Shown piece after piece: positions 24,331 to 36,159 of a stretch of DNA of 64,000 nucleotides. The stretch spans positions 1 to 64,000 of the forward strand of contig CAMPDV010001949.1 of NCBI GenBank assembly GCA_946699065.1, in the 5' to 3' direction. The translations under genes were made by a program, and so were the position numbers. Below the pieces are notes generated by a model. That model was not told the DNA's origin. It worked only from the letters and a program-made list of their open reading frames with translations, and did not search any database. Position 1 is the first letter of the stretch. Every line of letters begins with the position of its first letter. The DNA is from Loxodes magnus. Lineage: Eukaryota > Ciliophora > Karyorelictea > Loxodida > Loxodidae.

Positions 24331-25060
24331 ATTATAGTAATAATAATAATGAATTGCTAGGTTTGTCACGAGTAATTTATGGTTTAAAAATAAGTCCTCA
24401 CTTCAAATTTGCTTGGAACTTCACTGTCATGCTTCTTTATAATTTTAAGATTATTTTTCTTTATTTTTTCCGATATGTCGAATCCCAATTCTTTTCTATT
24501 AAAATAATTTACTTTCTTTTAGATATATGGAGCTCCTTTGCTTAGTTATAGTATTTTTCCAATAGAGTAAACCATCACTTGTGCAGTTTGTTCTGGGTAT
24601 ATCTTACCATTTATTTTTATTAAAATTGGTAGCAATTTCTTTCTATATGTCTTAAATGCCTGCAATACTAGCATATCATTATTTCCGATAGGGGATATAC
24701 TTTGTTACAGGCTGTAATTCCATTTGCATTTAGTTCATTGTGTATTTAAGATTGTTCTGGTTTACATATTTTTGAGTTTTAAATTTCTCTTACTATTTGT
24801 TCTGTCTTTAAAATACTACCTTAAATTTGTTATAAGTACGGGTTTAGAGCTAATTCATATCGTAGTTTTGAATTTTCCGATTTATAATTTCCATAGTTTT
24901 TAATAATTAATTAGTTCGTTGATAAAGATCTTTAATAGCTTTTGTTAGTTCTTAATTCTCCATCTAAAGAAGGTAGAGATCATTGGCTACGTCCTGCTAA
25001 GTGTTATTAGGTTTTTGTTGGGGAAATCTGTTATTTCTTAGGTGTAATTTTTTATATATA
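24331..25060 (-). mobile_element. ORF1-only retroposon K1 inserted in LINE-2
   Basis: A minus-strand unit of about 0.73 kb lies between LINE-2 RT motifs A and B. It encodes a coiled-coil-like region (QMENQELTKAIKDLYQRTNQ) and, after a frame change, the knuckle CQYCRHLRHIERNC near 24,690 to 24,645. It ends in an ATT microsatellite tail (24,331 to 24,352). The TTGAAAAT-loop hairpin of the other K units was not found. No clear target-site duplication was found, so the 5' edge is approximate. Confidence 0.58.
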
Positions 25061-25153
25061 ATATAATAAAATGACTAAAAGCAGTTTATAAGGGCAAGAG
25101 GTAGTTTTATTCGATATAATGATTAAAAATCATTTATTAATAGCATCAAACAT

Positions 25154-25464
25154 ATAATTAAAAAGATGGTGGGAGCTGAGATTGACCTTCTGAATAATAC
25201 TTTCTGGTTTTATGGCTAGGAACAAGTTCCTTTCCTGTTGCTGAGAAAGTCCCCGGGCAAAGTCAACCTTTTGCAAGGGAACGCCTTCCTTTTGATTATC
25301 CACTCCTGGTAGGGGCTTGAAGCCTGGCTGCCCATACGATGGAGCTCCCTGGCAGCTGCTTTTCGAAAGCAACAGGATATCCCCGTTATCCCATGAAGGA
25401 AGTGTTGGGGTCGTTAAACTGCAAGAAGTTGCAGTCCAAAACTTTTTAAGTTAAAATTAATTAA
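25154..25464 (+). mobile_element. SINE T1, GC-richer retroposon in LINE-2 RT motif A
   Basis: About 311 bases, markedly less AT-rich than its surroundings, flanked by an imperfect 18-bp target-site duplication (ATTAATAGCATCAAACAT at 25,136, ATTAATAGTGCCAAACAT at 25,465). The duplicated bases encode part of LINE-2 RT motif A, so both flanks read MF(D/G)(A/T)IN on the minus strand. One end has a small hairpin CTGCAAGAAGTTGCAG. The second copy is at 37,817 in reverse. Small indels between the copies argue against a conserved protein. Orientation is set by analogy with the hairpin-ended 3' ends of the other elements. Confidence 0.72.
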
Positions 25465-27582
25465 ATTAATAGTGCCAAACATCTTTTCCACATCTATAAG
25501 GTTTAAATGAAGGTGATTCGATTTTTCCCTACATTCTATGCAATTAATAGTTTACCATAAAACTCAAACATAATGAATTGCTTGTCAACTCTTTAAAAAT
25601 CCTTATTATAAGGGATGTATAATTTTACGTTAATAAATATAAAAATGGAACCTTTAAGTTAGTATTTAAACATATATTTTTAAAATTTCATTTATGAGCG
25701 CAATTAGTCTTTAGTTCTTCCAATCACTTTTAGATCTTTTTTATAAATTGACAGAATTCTTACTTATTTGAGTCAATCTGGAATGGCTAATTTCTCAAGA
25801 AATTAATGAATCTTTATAATACAATATTAAGTTTTGCATTAGCCTATATAATTTTCTAAATTTCTTTAAAACTAATAAGATTTAATTCTTACAAATAAAT
25901 AGCTTAGTACTATTTACAAAGGTACATATTATGAAAATATAAATCCTTTAGTTTCTGTTTTTTAATTCTTCTTTATCAATATTCTTATGATTGTTGAAAA
26001 TATTACTTTTATTGGCAAATTAAGTAAATCCTTCTTGATCTATGTGCATACTATTTATTTTTCTAATTTAGAAGTTTCTTCTTTTTAAACATTTTTACGG
26101 AGTTAATTAATTGATTCTCTATATTTTAGCCTAATTTTACTTATATTACCAGTAATTACGTTAATACCAAATAAATCTATTGTTTTTCTTATGCTAGTTA
26201 GATTGCTTCCTAATTTGATCTTCCTTGCTATATAAGTGCATTCTAATAAGCTGATTATGCTTATTTTGAATCATTAAAACTATTTAATAGTATAATTTAC
26301 TTAATCTTCTAAGTGTCTTCTTCAAGGGCTTAAATCAGCTAAGCATCCATTAAATTTAGCCTAATATTCTTCCCTTATTATCATATTTTAAAGTTTATAG
26401 ATCTTAAAGTTAACTCTAGGAGCGAATATTTGTGGACTCTTTTGATATTTTAAGTATTTAAAAATAGTAGTTTTGGAAAATGATCTAAGTATAGTTTTAT
26501 TTTTTAAAAGCTAAATAATTAAATGATGTAATACGATAGATAGCTATTAATGTTGTAATAAGTTCTATATCTAAAACAATTCTAAAAGTATCAAAAATTT
26601 GGTTATTAATTATTTATAAATCTTGCTTTTCAATAAACTCTTGCACTCTTAGAGCTTTATCTTATCAATTTTAGCCATATAAGAGAGCATTAAATCTCCT
26701 AATAGTATTAGCCCTTTATCTTCTGTTGCTCTAAGTATAATTTCTAAATTTTAATATAATTAATCTTAAAAACCATAGGCTTTTCATCTGCTAAAATAAG
26801 TATTTTTCTATTTATATTTTGTTAATTTTAAAAAGAAGAAATTGCTTATCTTATTCTCTAAAATAAACTTAGCAGAGTCTAGCTCATCTTTAACGAGGAA
26901 ATGCACTTCATCAATTTTTTGTACTTTAATTACAATTTTTATATAATAGTAATATATCAAAGTTATTTCACCTTTATTAGGTTCGCCACAAATTAGATTC
27001 TGTAGAAAACTTTATTCATCAATAGGTTTCGAAGTCGTATTCCTCTGGTCTTTCTGGGTATTAAATCTTTATAAAATGACTGTTCTGTTCTCTTGCCAAC
27101 AATGGAAAATCAATACCATACTATCATTTCTCAAATCTTCTAAGTGCATTCAGTATTTTTGGAACTTCTCAATATGTCTAGAATCTTTTTTCTTGTAGCA
27201 TCTTCCTCTCAGAGAGTAATAAATTTTGAATATGCTTTAAATTACTCTTTCTGCTTCTTAAGTTTATTTCTCCTTAAATCTGTAGCACTAATTTACTTTA
27301 TGCTCATATTTTTTGGAATATCAGCATATAATTATTTTAATGGAAACATAGTAAAGACAGATTCTATTCTCCTCTTGACTCTAGATTCGATCATTAGTTG
27401 AGTTAGGTATGCTCCAGTTAACTATCTCTCTGTTATTTTAAATTAATTTGATTAGATTAGCTTCTTTTGCATCCCTTAAGAAATAGTAAATTAACTACTT
27501 TTTACTTAGAGTTCTATTAAATAATCAATTTGTTTATTGTTGGCATAAGAAACTAAATAATTTATTTTATATCTTAAACTCA

Positions 27583-28535
27583 AATAAAAAATGGAAAGCT
27601 TCAAAAAGGGCTTTTACAACATCTCCTAGAAGTAGGAGAGAAAACTGGAAGCCACTCTTGACTAGTCATCTTTCTCTCGACCTTAACCTTTTTCTCAACA
27701 ACCTGGAATATAAGCCAATCAGGAAAAACTAAAACAAACTAAGAAAATTTAACACGAGGTAATTCTAAGTTCGGAGGAATAGTCAAGGAAGCAGATGAAG
27801 TCTGCCTTCACTAGGAGATTTCATAGTTTAATCCTTCTGGCCAGATGAGCATGGAGTAGCTCATCAAAGTGGTCCTAAACCTCCAGGAAGAGGTCAAGAA
27901 GCTCAGGAAGGAGAATGAAAAGTTATCACAACAAATCCAGCACGGATTACAAGATACCTTGGACCTCAGGATGGCAAATCATGAAAGGGAACTGGATGCT
28001 CTTTGGAAATATTAATAAGAACAATTCAGCCAAACCAAATCTTAGGTGCAGATGATCCATAATCAGAATTCCTAGATCGAAAGCATATTACAGAGTCAGA
28101 AGAGCTTCTAAAGCTAACAGAATCAATTTGAACAGAACATAAAAATGGATATTGAGAAGAATCCTCAAGAAATAAAGAAAGAAGAGAAAATGATCAAACT
28201 TAGAAACTGTGCTATTGTTGTAAAAGCAAAAGCAAAAGCCATCTGTGGAAGAACTGTGCAGAATTCAGAAAATCAAGGAATTATCATGAAGAAAACAAAT
28301 TTAATAACAAATAAGAAGAAGAAAAAATCAAATCTGATGCAGAGAGAACGGAACGATCTATAGGCTGAAAGCGGAAAGGAACTCTGAACCAGAATTATTA
28401 GTAAATACAAGAAGAAAGACTTGGAAAACAAGATTCACAAGTACATGAGCTCTAAAAAACTAGATTCAAACAATTTTACTTTTTTTAAGTGGTGATCTGT
28501 TAGACCCCACAAACATTTATAATTCAATTTATTTA
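27583..28535 (+). mobile_element. ORF1-only retroposon U1 (FKKGFY head) inside LINE-2 ORF1
   Basis: The unit is flanked by an imperfect target-site duplication ending TATATCTTAAACT on both sides (about 27,565 and 28,545). The ORF begins MESFKKGFYNIS at 27,592, a head shared with LINE-1 ORF1. It then gives a coiled coil (EEVKKLRKENEKL, LDLRMANHEREL, QEQFSQTKSQV) and a knuckle CYCCKSKSKSHLWKNC near 28,209 to 28,256. The knuckle has two extra residues, produced by one extra AAAAGC repeat. The frame changes between modules. The 3' end ATAATTCAATTTATTTATTTA resembles the LINE-1 tail, though the conserved hairpin is absent. Confidence 0.62.
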
Positions 28536-29071
28536 TTTATATCTTAAACTTCTTTTGTTAGCTTCTGATTATCCAATTGTAGAATATAAAATTATTTAGA
28601 AAGTCTGATTAATTATTAGATGCTTTAAAAGGAAATACTTATTTCTTTGGACCATATTTTTTCATATTATAATAAGTTCTTCCTCCACAAATTTATATTG
28701 AAATAAAGCTTTAGTGCTGCCATGCTTCATTAATAGAAAATATATAAACTTTATGCTGCAGAGTGAACTATTAATACTTATTAATTTAGTGAAAATTTAA
28801 TTAATATAGCAATTAACTAATTGTAAAATACTTGCATTTGATTCTCCTTTAAGTCCTTATTCATAAATACAGAAAGCTTTTTAACTTTTTTAAATTAAAA
28901 AATGAAATAAGTTTGGAGCTTATAGCATTGTATTTCTATAGCATATTATATAGTGAATAAAGTAAAAGAATCATATTCTTATAATAATAATCTATCTATT
29001 TTAATAGCTATGAATTTCCATCATATTACATAATTTAATCTACAGGACAAAGTAATAAATCTATTTTCTAT

Positions 29072-29917
29072 AATAGTAATAATAGTAAACTAAATGTTAA
29101 AAAAATGTTTTGGCATATTCTGGACTTTCAACCAGTTCCTGCCGCCATTTTTTTGACTCGGATGGATACCGCGACCATTTTTTTTATGTGGATGGTTACC
29201 ACTGATTGCTTTCAAAAGAGCGCATAGACAGTTTTTATTTGTATATTCCTGTTGGAGTTATCCATAGAAAATTCAATGCTCTTCATGTTCTTTATTATAC
29301 CTTTTCATTTAATTTCTTTCATTCTCAGCATCTTCTTAATAAGTGGTAATTGGATTGACAATATCAACATTATTTTTTAATCTTCTTTTGACTAATATGT
29401 TTTTTAAATAGCTTATTTTCAATATTTTCTAGTCTTTTAATTAAGTTATTATCATATCTAATTTCTTTCTGTTCTTAAACACTTTATAATGGAGTGAAAG
29501 TTTTTTCAATTTCCATCTTTGATGTACGTTAAGGTTTTTATTGCGATTACATTCAAAGTTGTTCTTCCGTTATTACCTTGTTTTCTATTAGCTGATTCTT
29601 AAGGATTTCTATTTCATTATTTTGCACATCAATGTTTGTTGTAAGTTCCCGTATTAATAAGTCTTAATTATATATTGTTTCTTCGTATCGGGATATAATT
29701 TTTTACATTTGTTCGATCTTTTGTCGTAGTTCCTCTGAAATATCTGATTTAAATTCCTCAGCTTGCAAAGTTCCGATCATTATTTTACCTTATGAGTCGG
29801 AACTTGATTCTTCTTATTGTTTTTCTTTTTATCGAAGTACTTAAGCAGCCTTTTTCCGAGCATTACTTATTTGATTTTTATTTAGTCTAATGTTCTGCTC
29901 CATCTTTTTTTTTATAT
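29072..29917 (-). mobile_element. ORF1-only retroposon K2, with one open frame
   Basis: An 846-base unit with a perfect 16-bp target-site duplication TAAATCTATTTTCTAT (29,056 to 29,071 and 29,918 to 29,933). The ORF starts MEQNIRLNKNQISNARKKAA at 29,903, 15 bases inside the element, and stays open through a coiled coil (LLIRELTTNIDVQNNEIEIL) and the knuckle CWYCQSNYHLLRRC near 29,370 to 29,325. It goes on into FLWITPTGIYKQKL. Trp codons in and after the knuckle are TGA, so this is open only in the reassigned code. A hairpin with loop TTGAAAG, stem CTGG/CCAG, and an ATT tail form the 3' end. No obvious stop precedes the tail. Confidence 0.78.
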
Positions 29918-29933
29918 TAAATCTATTTTCTAT

Positions 29934-30876
29934 TATTGTGAGAAGATTCTTATTTACCATTGCTTTGATCTTAAGTATTTAGTAAACTTATCACTTCTAA
30001 ATTATAATAACTAATATCATATTTTACAGATAATAGTTATGCTAGCTGGACCCAAAAATCCTTAATTAAATTATGCTTATTTTTAATTTTCTTGCTATTT
30101 TGCTTTAGTACAATTTAATTTGTAAAAAGAGGTTGAACTTTAATAAAATCTGATGTGTCTCTATTTTGCTATGAATCATATAGTTCGCTTAATTAAATTA
30201 CTAACTAGCTTATTTTATTGTTCGCATTTTAAATTGATTTAGTTTTATCTTCTTTCTTTTGTTTCTAAAATTCAGATATCCTTGCATAAGCCTAAAGTTG
30301 ATTTTAAATTTCACACTCATAATCTTTAGTCAATTAAGTATATTAAATATTAAAATAATTATAAGCTTCTTACATTTAAATTCATTTTATCTTATATTTT
30401 ATAATTCTTAAAAAGAAAGATCAAGTTATTAGTTAGTAATTTCAGTTCCACTATTAATTTTATAAAACTTGTTTCAGTTTAGACTAGCTAGCTAAAAACT
30501 TAATTTGCTACAGATTGTACTGATACCTATCATTTTTACTTTTAATTTATCTTTCCTTTAATATTAATAACACATTTTATCCTCTATTTCCTAATCACAA
30601 GATTTATTTAATTCTTTTCAATTATTTAGTTAAAGCTTTGATATCACTCTAAAATACCATTTATTATATCTATTTAGCTTTCACTCTCCTTTTCGTCTTT
30701 TTTATTTAAGCTTACGCTTTTTTAGATGAAATTAGTTCTAATTCCTATTTTATTTTTAAAGAGCTTAACTCTTTATAGAATATAAAATTCATATTCATAA
30801 TGTCTTAAACATAAGTCATATTAATTAAACCTATTAGTTTTGGACCAAGATTTAGTTTTTATTTGTCAAATTCTTC
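29934..30876 (-). other. Possible coding remnant between two insertions
   Basis: On the minus strand about 130 codons without TGA upstream of K2 read as a polar, helix-prone protein (SQLVIQLSELYDSQQNRDTS and similar). K2 inserted in this frame, and LINE-2 copy 2 inserted at its other end at 30,877. Further upstream the frame meets several TGA codons close together, which weakens the coding claim. It could be a longer 5' part of LINE-2 ORF1 or a dead host gene. In such AT-rich DNA with a single stop codon, long open frames arise by chance, so confidence is low. Confidence 0.3.
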
Positions 30877-30893
30877 TTTGGCTCTTAAATAAT

Positions 30894-33275
30894 AATAATA
30901 ATATAAAAAAGTTTCAATACTTTGAGTATTGGGACATAACTGCACTACTTATAGTTTATTTCATGCGAATTATGTTAATTATAAGAGTTTATGTAAGTTT
31001 ATTATCAACCTCTAGTTAATTATTCCTACTCCTTTTCTTTTGTTTCTTCTATATTGGTTCTAAATTGTGTTCTCACATTTTCCTCTCTCTCTTCTTATTT
31101 TCAATTTTCTTCTGATTTGTTTTCACAACCACTATTTAAGTTTCTTTCTTAAATTATATTTTTTCTCCCATCTATTTTTCTTTTTGTTTCAATTGCTAAA
31201 TTTTTAAAATTTCTATCCATTTTTTAAGCAATTTTTGATGAAAATTTTTAATATATTTGTCAATCTTATGGGTTTTACTTTTTGTAAAGTTTGAATTAAT
31301 ATAATTTTAGTAGTACAGAATTAGTTTTTGATAATCTTTCCATTAAATATTTTTAGATTAGACAATTCCTAAAAGACATCTTTATACAAAGTACATTCAA
31401 ATATATGATCGAGTTCATCATGAGCTAAACCACATGCATAATCAATTCAATTTCATGTGCTTATGTGACGCAAACTAAGTTCGTATTAGAAATTATAGGC
31501 GAATGTCCTCAGTTTGAAAATAGAAATTATCTCTTATATTCTATGTCTGTTAAACTTAGTATAAGTTATTTCAGGAAATACACTTTTATTATTTTAAATT
31601 GATTACATGTATATTTAAGCTGTAGGCATCCGTGTATTCCTTTAAAAGCATTCTTATAAAATTGTTCTTTCACTCTTAGAATAATATGCATATTAAAATC
31701 TTTTATATTTATCATACTTTCAATATCAATTTTATATTATTCAAGGCTTTTATTTATGTATTTCATATATGGCAAATTGTATTGCTTGCATTTAGAAAAC
31801 TAGAATGCTATATCAGAGTTCAGGTTTTCTCTACTGGTTTGTTCTAGTTTAAAATAAAAACGCATGAATTTTAATAGCCATATGTGTAAACGGAAGCCAA
31901 TTAAGATCAATGAAGTAAGATTCATTGAATGCCGATTAAGGAGATTTAAATGCTTTCCTTGAAATGAGTCTTTGTAATTTAGTTATTTAAGCTTTCATTC
32001 ATTTAAGTCCTGACATGATACTTCAAGGAGTTATATCGCTTCCATATTCTATTTTAGTCAAAATAAACATTCTGGAAATTGTTTTAAAATTGAGTGGTGA
32101 TACTACTCCGTACTTAGAAAGAATTTCTGATACTTTCAAAACTGCTACTCTGAAGTCAGATACTTTGCTTTGTAGTTTATAATTTTATTTATTTCCCAAT
32201 CTGTATCCAAGATATGTAGTTTTGTCCTTTTAAACAATAGGAATTCCATTAATATTAGAAAATATTTTTTTAGTGGAGTAGAGTAATTTTTATGGATTTT
32301 ACTATGAATTACTCAATTAAGTCATCTGGAAAGCCACGAACCACAAAATTTGTGTAGCAGATATTATAGCCATATTGATGTTATTTTTCTTCTAAATATC
32401 TAATTACAATATCATAGTAAAGTATTGCAAGTACAGGTGCATGGCTGGTTGGTTATATAATAATAATAGTAAACTAAAAGTAATTAAAGTTTAGCATTCC
32501 CTGGATTTTCAACCAGGTTTTTGCTACCATTTTTTTAGCGTGGAAGGAACCACAGAGGATCTTCTGTCTTTTATGTGAATAGTTTTCTCTTGTAAATCCC
32601 TGTTTAGGTTATTCAGAGTCTGCTGAGTATGCTTAACGTTCTTTATTGTACTTTTATCTAAATTTATCTTCACTAATCGCAATTTTGTAATAAGTGTCAC
32701 TTTGATTTGCAATAATAGCATTGTTTGCCTTGTTTTTTCTTGAATCTCTTCAGAAATACTTTTTTTTCAAGTTAATCGATTCTTTTGATTAAATCTATAT
32801 TAATCTTTTAGTCATTCTATTTTTCTTAAACGTTTGCTTATGTAGAAACATTTTCGATAATCATATTTTGTTCTTGCTTAAAATTCGATTGAGATTATTC
32901 ATATAGTTACTATTCCGTGACTAGATTATTCTAAATCAATTATCGTCTAATTATTAGAAGCTCGTTATTTTAATCTTCAATAGTATTCATTAGTTCTCTT
33001 ATTTTTTCCCCTTGGTTGTAAATTGTTTCCTAATAATTTTGTATTATTGTTTTCATTTGGTCAAGCTATATTTATATTTCGGATTATTTTTATACCTTTA
33101 CTGGATTCGATTCTATTGTTCCGATTATGATTTTTCCTTCAGAGGAGGAACTTGATTTATCTTCTTCTTGTTGTTGCCTCTGCATTTGTTTCGCAGCTTT
33201 CCTTTTTGCGTTCTTAATTTGGTTTTTGGAAAGGCGAATAGATTATTCCATTTTTTTTATTGCTGGTTGGTTATA
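30894..33275 (-). mobile_element. LINE-2 copy 2, 5'-truncated, with full 3' end
   Basis: The copy is bounded by a perfect 17-bp target-site duplication TTTGGCTCTTAAATAAT (30,877 to 30,893 and 33,276 to 33,292). It starts in RT motif B (HAPVLAILYYDIVIRYLE near 32,420) and carries a decayed motif C (FPDDLI), the thumb (TTYLGYRLGNK near 32,200) and a C-terminal Cys/His motif (CGLAHDELDHIFEC near 31,420). The 3' end is a perfect 7-bp hairpin CAATACT-CAA-AGTATTG (30,920 to 30,936) followed by an ATT microsatellite. Unit K3 (32,459 to 33,261) is nested a few bases from its 5' end. It gives the best view of the LINE-2 3' end. Confidence 0.8.
32459..33261 (-). mobile_element. ORF1-only retroposon K3 nested in LINE-2 copy 2
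   Basis: 803 bases with a perfect 15-bp target-site duplication GCTGGTTGGTTATAT (32,444 to 32,458 and 33,262 to 33,276). The ORF starts MEQSIRLSKNQIKNAKRKAA near 33,250 and ends with the knuckle CYYCKSKWHLLQNC near 32,720 to 32,680 and LWITQTGIYKRKL. The 3' end has the hairpin CCTGG-TTGAAAAT-CCAGG (about 32,499 to 32,516) and an ATT tail. It is a close relative of K2 and K4, and younger than its LINE-2 host copy. Confidence 0.8.
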
Positions 33276-33678
33276 TTTGGCTCTTAAATAATTCTTAATA
33301 ATTCTTAAGATTTATTTTTGTTTTTGCTCTTATTTTTAATGCTTCTAATGTAATTAAATTTATTTATTGAAAGCATTACATCAGATTGAGAAAGTTTTAA
33401 TTTTGAAAGCTAATTTAGCAAAATTAATCCTTTTATTTCAATTTTATTGTCTTAGTTGTAGCATCTAAGCACTAAATTGAAGGTAAAATTTGCTTATCTA
33501 TACCTATAATTCCTATTTAATCTTATTCTTAAAAAGTAGTTTGAAGTAAAGGAAGGCTTTCTTGTCTATTGCTTAACTTCAGTAAGCAAATATATTAATT
33601 CTATTCTAGTAAACTCTAATTAATTAGTTATTTTATTATAACTATAATTATAAACTCTAATCAGAGTTCTGCTTACTA

Positions 33679-34278
33679 TCATATTCTTAGCTTAATTCTA
33701 GAGATTTATAAGTTCTAATACTATTAAGTCAACTACTAGAACTGTTATTATTGCAGTTGTTCCTAGTAATTGCTTTTTTACTGAAGTTTACTATTTACTC
33801 TTTAATCAGAAATGTGTTTAAGCTAAACTAAATACTATTTAAGGTAATTAATTACGAATCCAATAGCTATTTTTAAGTTAGTTCTATTTATTATTTGAAA
33901 ACGATTCTATAGCATTTTTAATATCTTCTTAGATATCTAGCTCTTTAGAAGATTCTATATCTTAATCATATAAACCTTTTAAACATATTTTTTAAAACTA
34001 AGATGGTGCCAAAGAGGCAAATTAATTTATCTATAAGGGAATTTTAGAGCTATACTTAGTTATTTAAAAGGAATATTCCCATTGGTTACTTGTTGCAGTT
34101 CCTTAATAAATTTCTTAGCAAGTTCATAATTTCTTTAGCTCTCTATAGTTAAATCTATTCTAATCTTATTCCTTTAGAGTACCTGCCTATGGTAATCCTT
34201 TTTGATACCAGCTTCTTCATTTTTAAATACAGAAGAGTCTATAAAATCAAATTCTTGCCATTTTATTTCTTCATCCAT
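33679..34278 (-). CDS. Hypothetical ORF, function unknown
   Basis: A TGA-free frame of 199 codons runs from ATG 34,276 to 34,278 to TGA 33,679. The first 100 residues look protein-like (MDEEIKWQEFDFIDSSVF, RNYELAKKFIKELQQV). The rest is poorer and Gln-rich, and a second frame (SSKELDIQEDIKNAIESFSN) looks better from about 33,960 onward, so there may be a frameshift or a short intron. No family is recognised. It could be a host gene or the 5' end of the ORF whose remnant continues at 30.9 kb beyond the LINE-2 insertion. Confidence 0.35.
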
Positions 34279-34699
34279 TTCGTTCTAATGAAACACTAAA
34301 CTGGGAATACTGTGAAGCTTATGTTAGGAAATAATGTTTAGAAGCTTTAAACATTGATAAAATAATGAACCTAATTGAAGGTAGTATCACTATAATTAAT
34401 GATGATTATTATTTATATAATATAGGCTATTACAGTTATATGGCAAGTATTGTTACTATTATTGTATTTGTTCTAAACATTTTGCTCATTTTAACAACAC
34501 AATTTTTATACTTTTTCAGCAACATTCTGCACAGATTCCCTTTATGGCCCTTTTACAATAACCTAATCATTTTATATTAAATTAGTCTATTTTTTAGTAA
34601 TCTGCAATAAAAATGGAAACTAATTATGCATTTAACAGTTGTCTCTCTTGATAAGCACTGATCCAATCATACAATTTAGAAACTATTACTTCTAAATTT

Positions 34700-34990
34700 T
34701 ATTTTCTGGAAAGGTTTCTAAGATTTGCTAGCTATTATATTTTGCTTATTAAAGAAATCTAGAAATTGAGTAACTTACATTTTATTAAGTCAGTTCTAAT
34801 TCTCTTTATTTCAATATTTATGAGTAATGTCTGGCCATATTAAGCTTCATTTCCTTTTAAGTAAAACCAATCATTTTCTCAACTCATGCCTAAATATGGA
34901 ATGCGAATAGAATCTTAAGAAATACTTACACCTTCACCATATATCCCTAGAAAAATCTAGAGTCTATATTTATTTCCTAACTGATTCCAA
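34700..34990 (-). mobile_element. Possible LINE RT thumb fragment
   Basis: The minus strand reads IRIPYLGMSWENDWFYLKG, followed by a helix-like stretch. The YLG motif with charged surroundings is typical of the region after the YADD motif in LINE reverse transcriptases. There are no flanking motifs to confirm it, and the family cannot be assigned. Confidence 0.35.
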
Positions 34991-35055
34991 CTAAATAATC
35001 CACTAGAGCTATAGCTTATGATAAACAAATTTATTTATATATGGTTATTTTAACA

Positions 35056-35560
35056 AAACACGGAAAAATGGAGAACAAAAAAACTCAAAAATTTAGTTAA
35101 GAAAGGCTAGAAGAGAAAAAATCACCGGAATCTTCTTCATTGAATCAAGACAAAAGACTCCAAGATAATTAGGACAACATCTCATTAATCGAATAAGAAA
35201 ATAGATCCGTATATATGTAATGTGACATAATGAAGAAAATTCTTATAAAGCAGGATGAGAATATTTACAATCTTTCGGAGAGAATAAGAGAATTAATGAC
35301 AGATATTGAGCAACTGAACTTATAAACTATTTATTTAAAGAAGCAACACGTTAAAAATAAAATTTATCAGTAGAAAAGTTTTGATGTTAATCTTAAGATA
35401 ATTAAATAAAGGAAATTCCAATGGTTACTGAAGTAACTAAGTTTGATATTTTGACTTAATTAATAGAATGCTTAAATCAAAAATTGGAGAACTGGACTAC
35501 CAAAATATTTAAAAAATTTGAGAAATTTATTCTTCTGAAAAAGAAACAAAAATAAAAAAT
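35056..35560 (+). mobile_element. Coiled-coil unit U4 (ORF1-like remnant)
   Basis: A plus-strand ORF starts MENKKTQKFSQERLEEKKS after an A-rich stretch, the same arrangement as the MEQN and FKKGFY units. It has a heptad-like middle (NLSERIRELMTDIEQLN) but no zinc knuckle that I can see. Flanks and 3' end are undefined. Confidence 0.4.
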
Positions 35561-36159
35561 AAAGAGATCCTGATATTATAATTCATTTCAACATTTAATA
35601 ATAAAATATGGTAATTTAGATAGAATTGCTTACATCTTCTCATTCTTTATTTATTTTAAGCTTTCTCTTTTTTAAATAATTAAAATCTTCTTGACATTAG
35701 ATTTTTGTGAAATATTTTATTTATAAATCTAAACACTTCATTTAAGACCTTGGAAATGAGTTTGTATGACTGTGGTTATATAATATAAGATACCTTAAAA
35801 CATAATTCCTAAAATTTTAACTAAATTTAACACTTGATAATAGAGTAGTATTACATTTTAAACCATGATCAAATATCTTATTACTCCACATACGTACTAA
35901 ACATTTTTAATAGGATAATTATTTTTTTGTAGATCCTTCTTTAAATTAATTTGATTGAAAAAATGTTTGCAGTGTCTGCCGGACTTCTGCTTAAGTAAAA
36001 GTTTATAAATTTGAGGAATCTAGTTTTTAATAAGCTCTAGAACTTGAGTATCTTCCCATCGAACCATCCTTCTCTTATCATAGTTTACTCTTGTTGTATC
36101 TAAAATTTCTTCTAGTTCTATATTCATTTTTAGTCCATAAACTGCTCCATTTTCCCTAT

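Larger units (their letters stand above)
22724..29055 (-). mobile_element. LINE-2 copy 1, nearly complete but interrupted by four insertions
   Basis: Reading down the minus strand: coiled-coil ORF1 (28,900 to 28,550 and 27,560 to 27,150) with a knuckle near 27,320 that has Ser for its second Cys (CWYSKKYEHKVNQC). Next comes an APE remnant (about 26,960 to 26,480, ILLGDL). RT motifs follow: AIPDWLKQVRILSIYKKD near 25,760 with a TGA-coded Trp, LIDVEKMFGTIN near 25,480, and GVLQGSSHGPFL near 23,905. A thumb region and a polar C-terminus end at TGA 22,724 to 22,726. Inserted in it are unit U1, SINE T1, unit K1 and SINE S3. It is an old copy with frame changes. The 5' edge is not fixed, and the sequence on towards 30.9 kb may also belong to it. 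Confidence 0.68.
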
